Assembly: GCF_947495205.1 (NCBI RefSeq)
Contig: NZ_CANLXV010000001.1
Span: 62,001-126,000, forward strand
Origin: an uncultured Polaribacter sp.
GTDB taxonomy: Bacteria > Bacteroidota > Bacteroidia > Flavobacteriales > Flavobacteriaceae
DNA length: 64,000 nt
Direction: 5' to 3'
The notes beneath the pieces were generated by a model. The model did not search any database and was not told the DNA's origin. It saw only the letters and a list, made by a program, of their open reading frames with translations. A program made the position numbers and the translations under genes. Below, piece by piece: positions 25,965 to 34,619 of the stretch. Positions within the stretch are counted from its first letter, which is position 1. Every line of letters begins with the position of its first letter.

Positions 25965-27458
25965 ATGAGTATCAAATCTTTCTTTGCAATTCCGTTTGCA
26001 AAATATGCTACAAAAAAAGTATTAAAATGGGCAAACAACCCGCATAAAACGCAAGAAAAAGTTTTTAAAAACTTAATAGCAAAAGGCAGTAAAACTGTTT
26101 TTGGTAAAGATCATAATTTTAATGAAATAAAAAATTATAGCGATTTTAAAAAGCAGGTTAAAGTTACCGATTATGAAGGTTTAAGAACTTATGTAGATAG
26201 AATGGTTGCTGGTGAAACCGATGTTTTATGGCCAGGGAAACCTTTGTACTACGCCAAAACATCTGGCACCACTTCTGGCGCAAAATACATACCCATTACC
26301 AAAGAATCTATGCCAACACATATTAGTGCTGCAAAAAATGCAATGCTCTTTTACATGTTAGAAAAAAATGACGCAAGTTTTGTAGATGGAAAAATGATTT
26401 TTTTACAAGGAAGTCCCGTTTTAGAAGACAAAAACGGCGTTAAATTGGGCAGACTAAGTGGTATTGCAGCACATTATGTACCTAATTATCTAATGAAAAA
26501 TAGATTGCCAAGTTGGGAAACCAATTGTATAGAAGATTGGGACACAAAAGTAAATGCAGTTGTAGAAGAAACGGTTCATGAAGATATGTCTGTTATTAGC
26601 GGCATACCTTCTTGGGTGCAAATGTATTTTGAAAAATTAATTGAAAAAACAGGTAAAAACATTTCAGAATTGTTCCCTAATTTTAATTTCTTTATCTACG
26701 GTGGCGTAAATTTTGAACCCTACAAAAACAAGTTTGAAAGTTTAATTGGTAAAAAAATCGATTATATAGAATTATATCCTGCTTCTGAAGGTTTTATTGC
26801 TTACCAAGATTCTCAAACAGAAAAAGGAATGTTACTGCAGTTAAATTCTGGTATTTTCTATGAATTTATTCCTGCAACCGAATTTTTTGATGAAAACCCA
26901 ACAAGAATTTCCTTAAAGGATGTAAAAATTGGGGTTAATTACGTAATCATCTTAAATACCACCGCAGGTCTTTGGGGTTACAATATTGGTGATACTGTAG
27001 AGTTTACATCAACAAAACCTTACAGAATTAAAGTAACTGGTAGAATTAAACATTTTATATCTGCCTTTGGCGAACATGTTATTGGTAAAGAAGTAGAAAA
27101 AGCTTTAAACGATGCCATTAAAGGAACGGACGTAAACATTAGTGAATTTACAGTAGCACCACAAGTAAATCCAACAAGTGGCTTACCTTATCATGAGTGG
27201 TTTATAGAATTTGAAAATGAACCGGAAAATTTAGAAGAATTTGCTAAAAAAGTAGATGCCTCTATGCAAGAACAAAATATTTATTATTTTGATTTAATTG
27301 AAGGTAAAGTTTTAAGACCTCTACTAATAAGTAAAGTAAAAAAAGGTGGTTTTCATGCTTATATGAAATCTATAGGCAAATTTGGCGGACAAAATAAAAT
27401 TCCGCAATTGTCTGATAACAGGAAAATTGCAGATGTATTGCAAGATTTTTTAATTTAA
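25965..27458 (+). CDS. GH3 family acyl-adenylating protein
   Basis: This 497-residue member of the GH3 superfamily is related to the plant enzymes that conjugate jasmonate or auxin to amino acids. The ATP-binding motif YYAKTSGTTSGAKYIP is near residue 88, and the GYNIGDTVEF and GRIKHFISAFGEHV motifs follow. The phylum carries it widely, but its substrate is unknown. It probably activates a carboxylic acid as an acyl-AMP. It sits between an M23 peptidase and a tiny membrane protein in one likely operon. Confidence 0.9.
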   Translation: MSIKSFFAIPFAKYATKKVLKWANNPHKTQEKVFKNLIAKGSKTVFGKDHNFNEIKNYSDFKKQVKVTDYEGLRTYVDRMVAGETDVLWPGKPLYYAKTSGTTSGAKYIPITKESMPTHISAAKNAMLFYMLEKNDASFVDGKMIFLQGSPVLEDKNGVKLGRLSGIAAHYVPNYLMKNRLPSWETNCIEDWDTKVNAVVEETVHEDMSVISGIPSWVQMYFEKLIEKTGKNISELFPNFNFFIYGGVNFEPYKNKFESLIGKKIDYIELYPASEGFIAYQDSQTEKGMLLQLNSGIFYEFIPATEFFDENPTRISLKDVKIGVNYVIILNTTAGLWGYNIGDTVEFTSTKPYRIKVTGRIKHFISAFGEHVIGKEVEKALNDAIKGTDVNISEFTVAPQVNPTSGLPYHEWFIEFENEPENLEEFAKKVDASMQEQNIYYFDLIEGKVLRPLLISKVKKGGFHAYMKSIGKFGGQNKIPQLSDNRKIADVLQDFLI

Positions 27459-27479
27459 TAGTAACTAAATAGAAACAAA

Positions 27480-27563
27480 ATGGGAGGAGATTATTTATTT
27501 TTAGTATTAGCATTAGCTTTAGTTATTGTGTATTTTTACAACAAATTTAGAAACAGACGCTAA
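27480..27563 (+). CDS. 27-residue membrane protein
   Basis: An ATG 21 bp after the GH3 stop opens MGGDYLFLVLALALVIVYFY, followed by a basic tail NKFRNRR. This is one membrane helix with a positively charged end. Its TAA is one base before the queD ATG, so translation is probably coupled. I recall similar tiny proteins in flavobacteria, with no known function. Confidence 0.55.
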   Translation: MGGDYLFLVLALALVIVYFYNKFRNRR

Positions 27564-27564
27564 A

Positions 27565-28014
27565 ATGAGTACAATTAGAATTACAAAGAAATTTAACTTT
27601 GAAACAGGGCACGCTTTGTATGGTTACGATGGAAAATGCAAAAACGTACACGGGCACTCTTACAAACTTTTTGTTACCGTTTCTGGTAAACCAATAACAG
27701 ATACCAACAACGTAAAACTAGGAATGGTTATAGATTTTGGGGATTTAAAAAAAATTGTAAATGAAGAAATTGTAGATGTTTTTGACCATGCTACTGTTTT
27801 TAATAAAAATACACCTCATGTAGAATTGGCTAAAGAGTTAATGGATAGAGGACACGAGGTTTTATTAGTAGACTTCCAACCTACAAGTGAAATGATGATT
27901 ATTGATTTTGCTAAAAAAATTAAAAACAGATTGCCTAAAAATATAAAACTACATTCTTTAAAATTGCAAGAAACTAGTACTAGTTTTGCAGAATGGTTTG
28001 CAAGCGAAAACTAA
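27565..28014 (+). CDS. queD: 6-pyruvoyltetrahydropterin synthase / 6-carboxytetrahydropterin synthase
   Basis: The zinc histidines lie in FNFETGHALYG and NVHGHSYKL, the catalytic Cys in YDGKCKNVHGHS, and a late Glu in LQETSTSFAEW. In most bacteria of this group the enzyme makes 6-carboxytetrahydropterin from dihydroneopterin triphosphate for queuosine synthesis. I use the ATG giving MSTIRITKKFNFETGH (149 residues). A longer frame would overlap the upstream 27-residue protein. Confidence 0.93.
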   Translation: MSTIRITKKFNFETGHALYGYDGKCKNVHGHSYKLFVTVSGKPITDTNNVKLGMVIDFGDLKKIVNEEIVDVFDHATVFNKNTPHVELAKELMDRGHEVLLVDFQPTSEMMIIDFAKKIKNRLPKNIKLHSLKLQETSTSFAEWFASEN

Positions 28015-28047
28015 AATAGCCATTTTTACGTTTTTCTGAATAAAGTG

Positions 28048-28055
28048 TATCTTTG
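28048..28055 (+). promoter_or_regulatory. -7 promoter element
   Basis: TATCTTTG lies 14 bases before the ATG of the following lipoprotein gene, a perfect TAnnTTTG match in a 55-bp gap. Confidence 0.5.
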
Positions 28056-28069
28056 ATGAAAAAACAATT

Positions 28070-28642
28070 ATGAAAAAAATAAACTTTATATTTTTAATTT
28101 TAGTAACAGCTATTACAATTTCTAGCTGTAACGATAATGAGGTTGATGCACCGTCTTTTAATCTATCAAAAGAAAACATTATTGGGAATTATGAAATCAC
28201 AGCTTTAGATTTAAATACAGAAGTTTCTAACGAAATATCTTCTGGCATTTTTGCTACATTTTCTACTGCAAGATTTGTTGGAGATATTTTTCAAGTAACG
28301 CTGGTTTTAAATACTGATAATACGTATACTTTATCTGGTCAATATAGCGTTAAAACTACAATTAGCATAGTTGGTGCCCCAAACCCAACCATACCAAATT
28401 CTATTGTTAATTTTGATGATGCTGGTACTTATAGTATTGATGCAACTGTTAATACAATTGAGTTTGTATCTCAAAATATTAATTTTTTAGGAGCTACAGC
28501 GCTAGATCCTATTTATTTAGATACTAAATTTATTGTAAGTGATTTTAATGAAGAATCGTTTACCATCTCTCAAGAATCAGAAAATATTGTAGACAAAATA
28601 AAAACAGAAACGGAATCTACCGTTCGCTTTCAAAGAAAATAA
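28070..28642 (+). CDS. lipocalin-like lipoprotein
   Basis: MKKINFIFLILVTAITISSC is a lipoprotein signal with Cys at residue 20. The mature protein opens SKENIIGNYEITAL and has beta strands such as VTLVLNTDNTYTLSGQYS, a pattern seen in small lipocalin-like outer-membrane lipoproteins of Bacteroidota. It would bind or carry a small hydrophobic compound, or act structurally; no substrate is known. It has its own promoter and a terminator shared with pth. Confidence 0.82.
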   Translation: MKKINFIFLILVTAITISSCNDNEVDAPSFNLSKENIIGNYEITALDLNTEVSNEISSGIFATFSTARFVGDIFQVTLVLNTDNTYTLSGQYSVKTTISIVGAPNPTIPNSIVNFDDAGTYSIDATVNTIEFVSQNINFLGATALDPIYLDTKFIVSDFNEESFTISQESENIVDKIKTETESTVRFQRK

Positions 28643-28660
28643 ATTTTAAAACTTATTTAA

Positions 28661-28690
28661 AAAAATCAATCTTATTTTAGGTTGATTTTT
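28661..28690. terminator. bidirectional terminator between the lipocalin-like gene and pth
   Basis: AAAAATCAA pairs with TTGATTTTT across a 12-base loop, and a further T run follows. It serves the two convergent genes on either side. Confidence 0.8.
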
Positions 28691-28697
28691 TTTTTGC

Positions 28698-29327
28698 TTA
28701 TTTTCCATTATAAGTATTCATTGTATTTGCTAAACCAACTGTACCAAAAGAAACCACCACTTTGGCAGCTATTGGTAAACGCTCTATTAATTGGCTAATT
28801 TCTTCTTTGTTCCAATCACCTAATACATAATCTACTTGCCTGCCTTTAGCGTAATTAGCACCTACACCAAAACGAAACCTTGGGTATTTGTTTGTACCTA
28901 ATTTTTCTTGAATATCTTTTAAACCATTATGGCCACCATCACTGCCTTTAGCTTTTACACGAATGGTGCCAAAATCTATATTTAAATCGTCTGTAACCAC
29001 CAAAATATTATCAATGGCAATTTTTTCTTTTTGCATCCAATATTTTACTGCTTTACCACTTAAATTCATAAATGTATTTGGCTTTAATAAGAAAAAGGTT
29101 CTTCCTTTAAAACGGAATGTAGCAACATCACCCAACTTTTCTGTTTCAAAAGAAACTTTATGTTCTTCTGCTACTTCATCTAAAATTTTAAAGCCAATAT
29201 TATGACGTGTTTCAAGATACTTATCACCAATATTACCTAAACCAACAATTAAAAATTTTTTCATTAAATCTTCTTTTACTTGCTTTTGTACACCTAAACT
29301 ACTTTTTAAAAATGTGCAAAGTTTCAT
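28698..29327 (-). CDS. pth: peptidyl-tRNA hydrolase
   Basis: The enzyme frees peptides from stalled peptidyl-tRNA. The N-terminal motif FLIVGLGNIGDKYLETRHNIGF contains the conserved Asn and catalytic His, and the PNTFMNLSG and GSDGGHNGLK motifs follow. I keep the upstream ATG (209 residues), because flavobacterial Pth proteins often carry such a short N-terminal extension. The inner Met22 (MKKFLIVG) gives a classical 188-residue form and is a real alternative. Confidence 0.94.
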   Translation of the reverse strand: MKLCTFLKSSLGVQKQVKEDLMKKFLIVGLGNIGDKYLETRHNIGFKILDEVAEEHKVSFETEKLGDVATFRFKGRTFFLLKPNTFMNLSGKAVKYWMQKEKIAIDNILVVTDDLNIDFGTIRVKAKGSDGGHNGLKDIQEKLGTNKYPRFRFGVGANYAKGRQVDYVLGDWNKEEISQLIERLPIAAKVVVSFGTVGLANTMNTYNGK

Positions 29328-29480
29328 ATTTCAAAAATAAGATTCTTAATTAAAACCTAGAGTATAACCACAGAAAAGTTATTGTTTTGAATTTTATATA
29401 ACTTCTATTTAATACTAATCTTTTAAGACAAAAAGAACTATCAATTTTTATTTAAAAAACCTGTAGCAAATTCTGGGTAT

Positions 29481-29513
29481 AAAAAAAGCGCTACAATTTT
29501 TGTAACGCTTTTT
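29481..29513. terminator. intrinsic terminator of prs-rplY
   Basis: AAAAAGCGCTACA pairs with TGTAACGCTTTTT around a short T loop with one mismatch on each side. It lies 22 bp past the rplY stop. Confidence 0.8.
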
Positions 29514-29534
29514 AATAATTTAAGAAAACAGTAT

Positions 29535-30137
29535 TTATTCAGCTGCTGCTGATTCTGCTGCTTCAGTTTCTTCCTCTTCAACTACAACTGTTGCATTTCT
29601 AGAAGTTCTAACTTGTACAACTACTGTATTTTCTGGGTGCATAAATGTATAATCGTCATTAAATAAAGACGTAATTACTAATTTATTACCAATTTTTAAG
29701 CTAGAAATATCTGCTGTAACAAAATCTGGTAAGTTTGCAGGAATAGCTTTTACTTTTAATTTACGGTTTGTAAAACGTAAAGACCCACCATTTAATACTC
29801 CTGGAGAAGTACCTGTTAATTTAACAGGAATTTCCATTGTAACTTCTTTATCATCAAATAACTGATAAAAATCTACGTGTAAAATTTTATCTGTTACTGG
29901 GTGAAATTGGATATCTTGTAAGATAGCCGATATTTTTTGTCCATCAACATGAATTTCTGCAGTATAAACGTTTGGAGTATACACCAAGTTTTTAAATGCT
30001 AATTCTTCTGCTGAAAAATGCATTGGCTTGTCTCCTCCGTAAATAACGCAAGGAACCATACCAGCATTACGTAAGGCTTTGGTTGCTACCTTGCCCACGC
30101 TTTCTCTTTTTGATCCTTTAATTGTAATTGATTTCAT
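29535..30137 (-). CDS. rplY: 50S ribosomal protein L25, CTC form
   Basis: An L25 domain (residues 1-95, starting [23 protein letters not shown]) that binds 5S rRNA is followed by the TL5/CTC beta domain and an acidic Glu/Ala-rich tail ([14 protein letters not shown]). The 200 residues fit the long CTC type. The prs gene ends 17 bp upstream, the usual order in this phylum. Confidence 0.96.
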   Translation of the reverse strand: MKSITIKGSKRESVGKVATKALRNAGMVPCVIYGGDKPMHFSAEELAFKNLVYTPNVYTAEIHVDGQKISAILQDIQFHPVTDKILHVDFYQLFDDKEVTMEIPVKLTGTSPGVLNGGSLRFTNRKLKVKAIPANLPDFVTADISSLKIGNKLVITSLFNDDYTFMHPENTVVVQVRTSRNATVVVEEEETEAAESAAAE

Positions 30138-30154
30138 TACTTTTTTTTAAATAT

Positions 30155-31096
30155 TTATATTATAAATTTTCCACTAATCGAAGTATTATCTTGCACTTTA
30201 TGCATAACATCGGCGAATAATGGCGCGCAAGATACTACTTTTATTTTAGAAGTAACCTTTTTTAACGGAATTGTGTCTGAAACAATTAGTTCTGTTAAAG
30301 CAGAGTCTTCTATCTTCTCATAAGCACCACCAGAAAGCACTGGATGTGTACAAATTGCACGAACACTTATTGCTCCTCTTTCTTTCATTAAATTTGCGGC
30401 ATGTGCTAGCGTTCCTCCAGTATCTATCATATCATCTACAAGAATAATATTTTTGCCTTTTACATCTCCAATTACTTCCATATGCCCAATTACATTTGCC
30501 TTTTTACGTTGCTTGTAACAAATAACTACATCTGCATGTAAATGCTTAGAATAGGCGTACGCTCTTTTAGAACCTCCCATATCTGGAGAAGCAATTGTTA
30601 AATTGTCTAATTTTAAACTTTCTATATATGGCATAAAAATAGTAGATGCGAATAAATGATCTACTGGCCTTTCAAAAAATCCTTGAATTTGATCTGCATG
30701 CAAATCCATTGTCATAATTCTTGTAGCACCTGCTGCTTCTAATAATTTTGCTACTAATTTTGCACCAATAGCAACTCTTGGTTTATCTTTTCTATCTTGT
30801 CTTGCCATACCAAAATAAGGCATTACTGCTGTAATATGTCTTGCTGATGCTCTTTTTGCAGCATCCAAAATTAATAGCATTTCCATAAGGTTATCTGCAT
30901 TTGGAAATGTAGATCCTATTATAAAAACACGTCTTCCTCTTACAGATTCTTCAAATGCTGGTTGAAATTCACCATCGTTAAAATAGGTGATTTTAATATT
31001 TCCCAACTCTGTGTTATATTCTTTGGCAATTTTAGCTGCTAAATCTTTACTTTGTCTGCAGGCAAAAAGTTTTGGTGCTAATTGATTTGTAGGCAT
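30155..31096 (-). CDS. prs: ribose-phosphate pyrophosphokinase
   Basis: The enzyme makes PRPP from ribose 5-phosphate and ATP for nucleotide, His and Trp synthesis. The PRPP-binding loop NIILVDDMIDTGGTLAHAA is near residue 222 and the divalent-metal motif DLHADQIQGFF near 132. The 313 residues are standard. It is cotranscribed with rplY and divergent from tRNA-Leu. Confidence 0.97.
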   Translation of the reverse strand: MPTNQLAPKLFACRQSKDLAAKIAKEYNTELGNIKITYFNDGEFQPAFEESVRGRRVFIIGSTFPNADNLMEMLLILDAAKRASARHITAVMPYFGMARQDRKDKPRVAIGAKLVAKLLEAAGATRIMTMDLHADQIQGFFERPVDHLFASTIFMPYIESLKLDNLTIASPDMGGSKRAYAYSKHLHADVVICYKQRKKANVIGHMEVIGDVKGKNIILVDDMIDTGGTLAHAANLMKERGAISVRAICTHPVLSGGAYEKIEDSALTELIVSDTIPLKKVTSKIKVVSCAPLFADVMHKVQDNTSISGKFII

Positions 31097-31131
31097 TTAG
31101 ATATAATTTATATGTTGTTTTTATCTAATGG

Positions 31132-31139
31132 CAAAAGTA
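31132..31139 (-). promoter_or_regulatory. -7 promoter element of prs-rplY
   Basis: The minus strand reads TACTTTTG, a TAnnTTTG match about 36 bases before the prs start. Confidence 0.45.
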
Positions 31140-31170
31140 GAAATTATTTATTGAGTTTGGTATTTATTTA

Positions 31171-31203
31171 TTGACTTTAAAATAAAATAATTTTATACAT
31201 TTG
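31171..31203 (+). promoter_or_regulatory. promoter of tRNA-Leu
   Basis: TTGA at 31171 and TACATTTG at 31196-31203 are 21 bases apart, close to the Bacteroidota -33/-7 arrangement. The tRNA begins about 43 bases after the -7 box. Confidence 0.5.
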
Positions 31204-31245
31204 CAGTCTTCTTAAATATTTTGATTTAAGAAAAGTCTATAACTT

Positions 31246-31327
31246 GCTCAAGTGGCGGAATTGGTAGACGCGCTGGATTCAAAATCCAGTTCTTTCGGGA
31301 GTGTGGGTTCGATTCCCACCTTGAGTA
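31246..31327 (+). tRNA. tRNA-Leu (anticodon CAA)
   Basis: The acceptor stem GCTCAAG pairs with CTTGAGT through one G-U. The D-loop region is AGTGGCGGAATTGGTAGAC, and the anticodon arm CTGGATTCAAAATCCAG presents CAA. A long variable arm (TTCTTTCGGGAG) is typical of tRNA-Leu, and the T arm is GTGGGTTCGATTCCCAC. CCA is not encoded. A perfect-stem terminator follows 4 bases later. Accessory DNA begins right after it, but no second copy of the tRNA 3' end is visible in the window. Confidence 0.97.
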
Positions 31328-31330
31328 CTA

Positions 31331-31365
31331 AAAAACCCTGTTAAACAATTGTTTAACAGGGTTTT
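31331..31365. terminator. intrinsic terminator of tRNA-Leu
   Basis: AAAACCCTGTTAAAC pairs with GTTTAACAGGGTTTT around AATT, a 15-bp perfect stem with flanking A and T runs. Confidence 0.92.
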
Positions 31366-31430
31366 GTGTATTTTACAGTAACGTTTTGGTAACAATAACT
31401 AGCTGAGAAAAACAAGAATAAAGGCAAGTT

Positions 31431-32177
31431 TTAATTGTCTATAAAATTTTTTAGTGGGTCTATTTCATCTGCTTTTTTATATCCCCATTTGATATATTTT
31501 TTTAATTCTTGACCAAGTTCGCCCTCTTTCTGTTTCTTTAATTCTAATACTTTAAGGTAATGACGAATATCTTTTGCTATTTTATAATCCTGAGAACTTT
31601 TTATTAATGCTTCTAATTTTGATTTTTCAATTTCAATTAACCTTTGTTTCTCTTGCTCTAAAATTCTTTCTTGCTCTATTTTCTCTTCTTCTATTTTTTG
31701 AAGTTTTCGATACTCTGACCATTCATAACTTTTTTTTTCAATATATTCATAAATTTGGATTAAATAATCTTCTAATCTTTTAGTTTTTTTGTCTATCCAA
31801 ATCTTTCTAGGATAATCTAAAATTTTAAGCTCTAAATCCTCACTTTTGACAAAAACATTATGCGAAAAACTATATCCTACCTCTTGTTCTCTTTTTCTAT
31901 AAAATTTTTGCCTAAGGGTAAATTCAGTTAACTGACCATACATTTCGATATGACAACGATTATACTTTATTCTTATAGTATGATTATTCCTTTCTAAAAG
32001 ACTTAAAAGTTCATTCATAAAATTAAATGCTCTTGACCTTAATTTTGGCTCAACAGATATTGGCAATAAACTACCACTATACTTTTTTCTTTCTCCCCAA
32101 GTTTCTGTGCCCTCTCTATCAAGCTTTTCAAGCTCTAGTTTTGTTTTTATTACTAAAGGATGTAATTTATTTGACAT
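31431..32177 (-). CDS. accessory protein with a long charged coiled coil, unknown function
   Basis: I use the ATG giving MSNKLHPLVIKTKLELEKL (248 residues); an upstream Met would add 14 residues. The N-terminal part (about 1-120) has the order HPLVIKTK, ISVEPKLRSRAFNFMNELLSLLE, YGQLTEFTLRQK, which resembles a family of uncharacterised accessory proteins that I have seen across several phyla. Residues 135-215 are a Lys/Glu-rich coiled coil. It is the first gene after tRNA-Leu and lies next to an mcrC remnant, so it is probably part of an acquired block. Confidence 0.7.
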   Translation of the reverse strand: MSNKLHPLVIKTKLELEKLDREGTETWGERKKYSGSLLPISVEPKLRSRAFNFMNELLSLLERNNHTIRIKYNRCHIEMYGQLTEFTLRQKFYRKREQEVGYSFSHNVFVKSEDLELKILDYPRKIWIDKKTKRLEDYLIQIYEYIEKKSYEWSEYRKLQKIEEEKIEQERILEQEKQRLIEIEKSKLEALIKSSQDYKIAKDIRHYLKVLELKKQKEGELGQELKKYIKWGYKKADEIDPLKNFIDN

Positions 32178-32321
32178 TATTTTATTTATAAGTGGTTCTT
32201 GTAAGAGGAAAGTGTACACTTCTAAAGATTAAATTATCTGTTATGTCCTTACTTTCAATTTTTTACCAATTTGTAATGTGATAAAAAAGTTTATTTAAAT
32301 CTTTTTTTCAAGGTGCTATTT

Positions 32322-32640
32322 CTAGAACTTCCCAAATATTTCCTCTGAAACATCTCTACTATCTCTTAAACCACTTTCACTTAAAATATTAATAAAACCT
32401 AATTTACACTGATTAATTAATTTATTATTTGGAATATGGTGATAATTTCCAGACTTGCTGTCTTCTTGATCTATTTTAGGGTATAATAACATACTCTTTT
32501 CCGATTTCCAATATAAATTATATACAAACATTTGTTTTAAATCATCGTCTGATGGTTTGTAAGTACTTACTATTTTCCATTTAGTATCTATGATATACGT
32601 TTCTTCTTTATGTTTAATTACTATATCCGGTTTAAAGTTT
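32322..32640 (-). pseudogene. mcrC: mcrC remnant, C-terminal nuclease part only
   Basis: The minus-strand frame reads FKPDIVIKHKEETYIIDTKW, then KIVSTYKPSDDDLKQMFVYN, then LYWKSEKSMLLYP. This is the PD-(D/E)xK nuclease core and C-terminal tail of McrC, the nuclease partner of McrB in methyl-dependent restriction. The catalytic Asp and the DTK pair are present, but about three quarters of the protein is missing: upstream the frame meets a stop within a few codons, where E1-beta coding sequence begins on the other strand. No mcrB is present. This is a broken fragment. Confidence 0.8.
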
Positions 32641-33509
32641 CTGGAGACTTAAGTGAATATTATCAAAATGTAAAAAACACACCTATTTCAGAAGCTGCAA
32701 TTGTTGGTATAGGTACAGGTTTGGCTTTAAAAGGTATGGCTCCAATTATAGAAATAATGTTTGGTGATTTTATGACCTTAATTTTTGATCAATTGTATAA
32801 CCATGCTTGTAAATTTGCTGCAATGTCTAACTACCAAATAGACGTTCCTTTGGTAATTAGAACACCTATGGGTGGCAAAAGAGGTTATGGGCCAACACAC
32901 AGCCAATCACTAGAAAAATTCTTTTTAGGAATTCCTAACCTTTTAATTACTGTTTTAAATTATAGAATTGAACCCAAAAAATTATACAAAGCTATTTTTT
33001 CAGAAAAAAACCCAACAATTGTTATAGAAAATAAAGTATTATATACCAAGAAGTTACAAACAGAAGTTTTAATAGGATATCAAGTAGAAATAAGTACAGA
33101 AAAATACCCAACCATTAAAATAAAACCCGAAATCAAAAAACCTAATGTAACCATTTTATGTTATGGAGAAATGTTGGAAGATGTGGAACATGCAATAGAA
33201 ATAGCTTTTGATGAAGAAGAAATTTTTTGCGAAATTATTTGTCCATCTCAAATAAGCCCTTTAAATATGGCGCCAATTCTTGCATCAATACAAAATACAA
33301 AACGCTTGTTAATAGTTGAAGAAGGTACAAATATTGCAGCTTACAGTGCAGAAGTAGCGGCACAAATTATGCAAAGCAATGTGCATTTAAAATCTTTTAA
33401 AAGATTATCTAACAACGAAATAATACCAAGTTCTATGAAAGTAGAAACAGACATGTTACCTAAACCAGCATCAATTTTTAATAAAATACAAGAAATGTTT
33501 TATGAATAA
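32610..33509 (+). pseudogene. 5'-truncated 2-oxoacid dehydrogenase E1-beta-type subunit
   Basis: Relative to pyruvate dehydrogenase E1-beta proteins, about the first 40-45 residues are missing. Homology starts near residue 8 (FKVSGDLSEYY) and continues through TPISEAAIVGIGTGLA, where Glu28 matches the thiamine-activating Glu59 of human PDHB, and then MGGKRGYGPTHSQSLEKF. The ATG used here lies in sequence derived from the opposite strand of mcrC, so the first seven residues are foreign. An E1-alpha gene would normally come first and is absent. The frame is open to the end and overlaps the lipoyl-fusion gene by 8 bp (ATGAATAA). A folded, active E1 from this gene is doubtful. Confidence 0.8.
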
Positions 33510-34587
33510 TTTATTTCCAATCATAATGACAAAAGAAGGCGTTAGTGACGATTTTTATCTTATTAATGAATTGTATAAAACAAGAGCTTCTGCCGTTAAA
33601 AAAGGCGATTTAATTTTATGTTTTGAAACCTCTAAAATTGCCATAGATATGGAATCTCCAACAGATGGTTATATCTTTTTTGATATTAAAAAAAATGATA
33701 AAGTTAAAATTGGACAAACCATAGCTGTAGTTTCAAAAGAAAAAGATTTTTCTTACAAAAATTGGTTTCAAGTTAATAATAAACCAAAAATAGAAATTAA
33801 AAAACCAAGAAATAGTAACATAAAAATCTCTAAACCAGCGCAAAAACTTATCGACAAAAATCAAATAGATATTGCAGTTTTTAAAAATTTATCTTTAATT
33901 ACTACATCAGATGTAGAAAATTACCTTTTAAATCTAAGCGAAACCAATAATATCTTAGAAATTCCGCCGATAAATAAAACCAGCGTAGTAATTTTTGGAG
34001 CTGGCGGACATGCAAAAATGTGTATAGACATTGTTAAGCAAACAAAAGCTTATAAAATTATAGGAATTGTTGATGATAGCTTAGCTCCTCAAACAAAAAT
34101 ATTTGATATTCCTGTTTTAGGAAAACCAGAAATATTAAATAAGTTAATTGCAACAGGTTTACAAAATGTTATTTTAGGTATTGGTGGTGTTTTATCAAAA
34201 GGAATCAGAATAAAAAAGTTTAACTATATAAAAGAATTGGCCTTAAATATACCCACAATTATACACCCTTCTGCATCTTTAGAACCTTCTGTTTTTTTAG
34301 GAGAAGGAAATCAAATTATGCAAGGTGCAATTTTAGGAAGTAACGTAAAAATTGGTAATAACTGTATTATTAATTCAGGATCAATTATTTCTCATGATAC
34401 CGTTATTGGCAATAATGTGCATATAGCGCCTGGTGCAATTATTGGTGGTGGTGTAACCATTAAAGACAATACAATAATTGGTATGGGATGTACTATTTTT
34501 TTAGGTTTAACTATAGGTAAAAATGTAACCATACAAAACGGAATACATATTTTTAACAATGTTATAGACAATAAAAACATTCAATAA
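33502..34587 (+). CDS. fusion of lipoyl domain, E3-binding-like motif and PglD/NeuD sugar acyltransferase
   Basis: Residues 1-82 form a lipoyl domain: FETSKIAIDMESPTDGYI places the attachment Lys at position 45. Residues 108-143 (KISKPAQKLIDKNQIDIAVF, then a TSDVENYL end) resemble the peripheral-subunit or E3-binding domain of E2 enzymes. From about residue 158 (VVIFGAGGHAKMCIDIV) the protein is a NeuD/PglD-type enzyme, with left-handed beta-helix repeats and the ISHDTVIGNNVHIAPGA segment carrying the probable catalytic His. The E2 acyltransferase core is thus replaced by a sugar N-acyltransferase. With the neighbouring E1-beta it suggests transfer of an acyl group from a 2-oxoacid, through the lipoyl arm, to an amino sugar. 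PglC- and PglE-type genes follow. Domain calls are firm; the pathway is inference. Confidence 0.88.
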   Translation: MNNLFPIIMTKEGVSDDFYLINELYKTRASAVKKGDLILCFETSKIAIDMESPTDGYIFFDIKKNDKVKIGQTIAVVSKEKDFSYKNWFQVNNKPKIEIKKPRNSNIKISKPAQKLIDKNQIDIAVFKNLSLITTSDVENYLLNLSETNNILEIPPINKTSVVIFGAGGHAKMCIDIVKQTKAYKIIGIVDDSLAPQTKIFDIPVLGKPEILNKLIATGLQNVILGIGGVLSKGIRIKKFNYIKELALNIPTIIHPSASLEPSVFLGEGNQIMQGAILGSNVKIGNNCIINSGSIISHDTVIGNNVHIAPGAIIGGGVTIKDNTIIGMGCTIFLGLTIGKNVTIQNGIHIFNNVIDNKNIQ

Positions 34588-34619
34588 GACAAATAATACA
34601 AATAAAATTACGATATTTA

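Noticed and set aside
31246..31327. tRNA 3' end as a proven attachment site
   Set aside because: I searched by eye for a second TTCGATTCCCACC block up to 37 kb and found none, and no integrase gene is present.
32322..32531. A free-standing 69-residue protein
   Set aside because: The frame continues upstream of its Met with clear McrC nuclease residues, so it is a fragment of mcrC and not a small gene.
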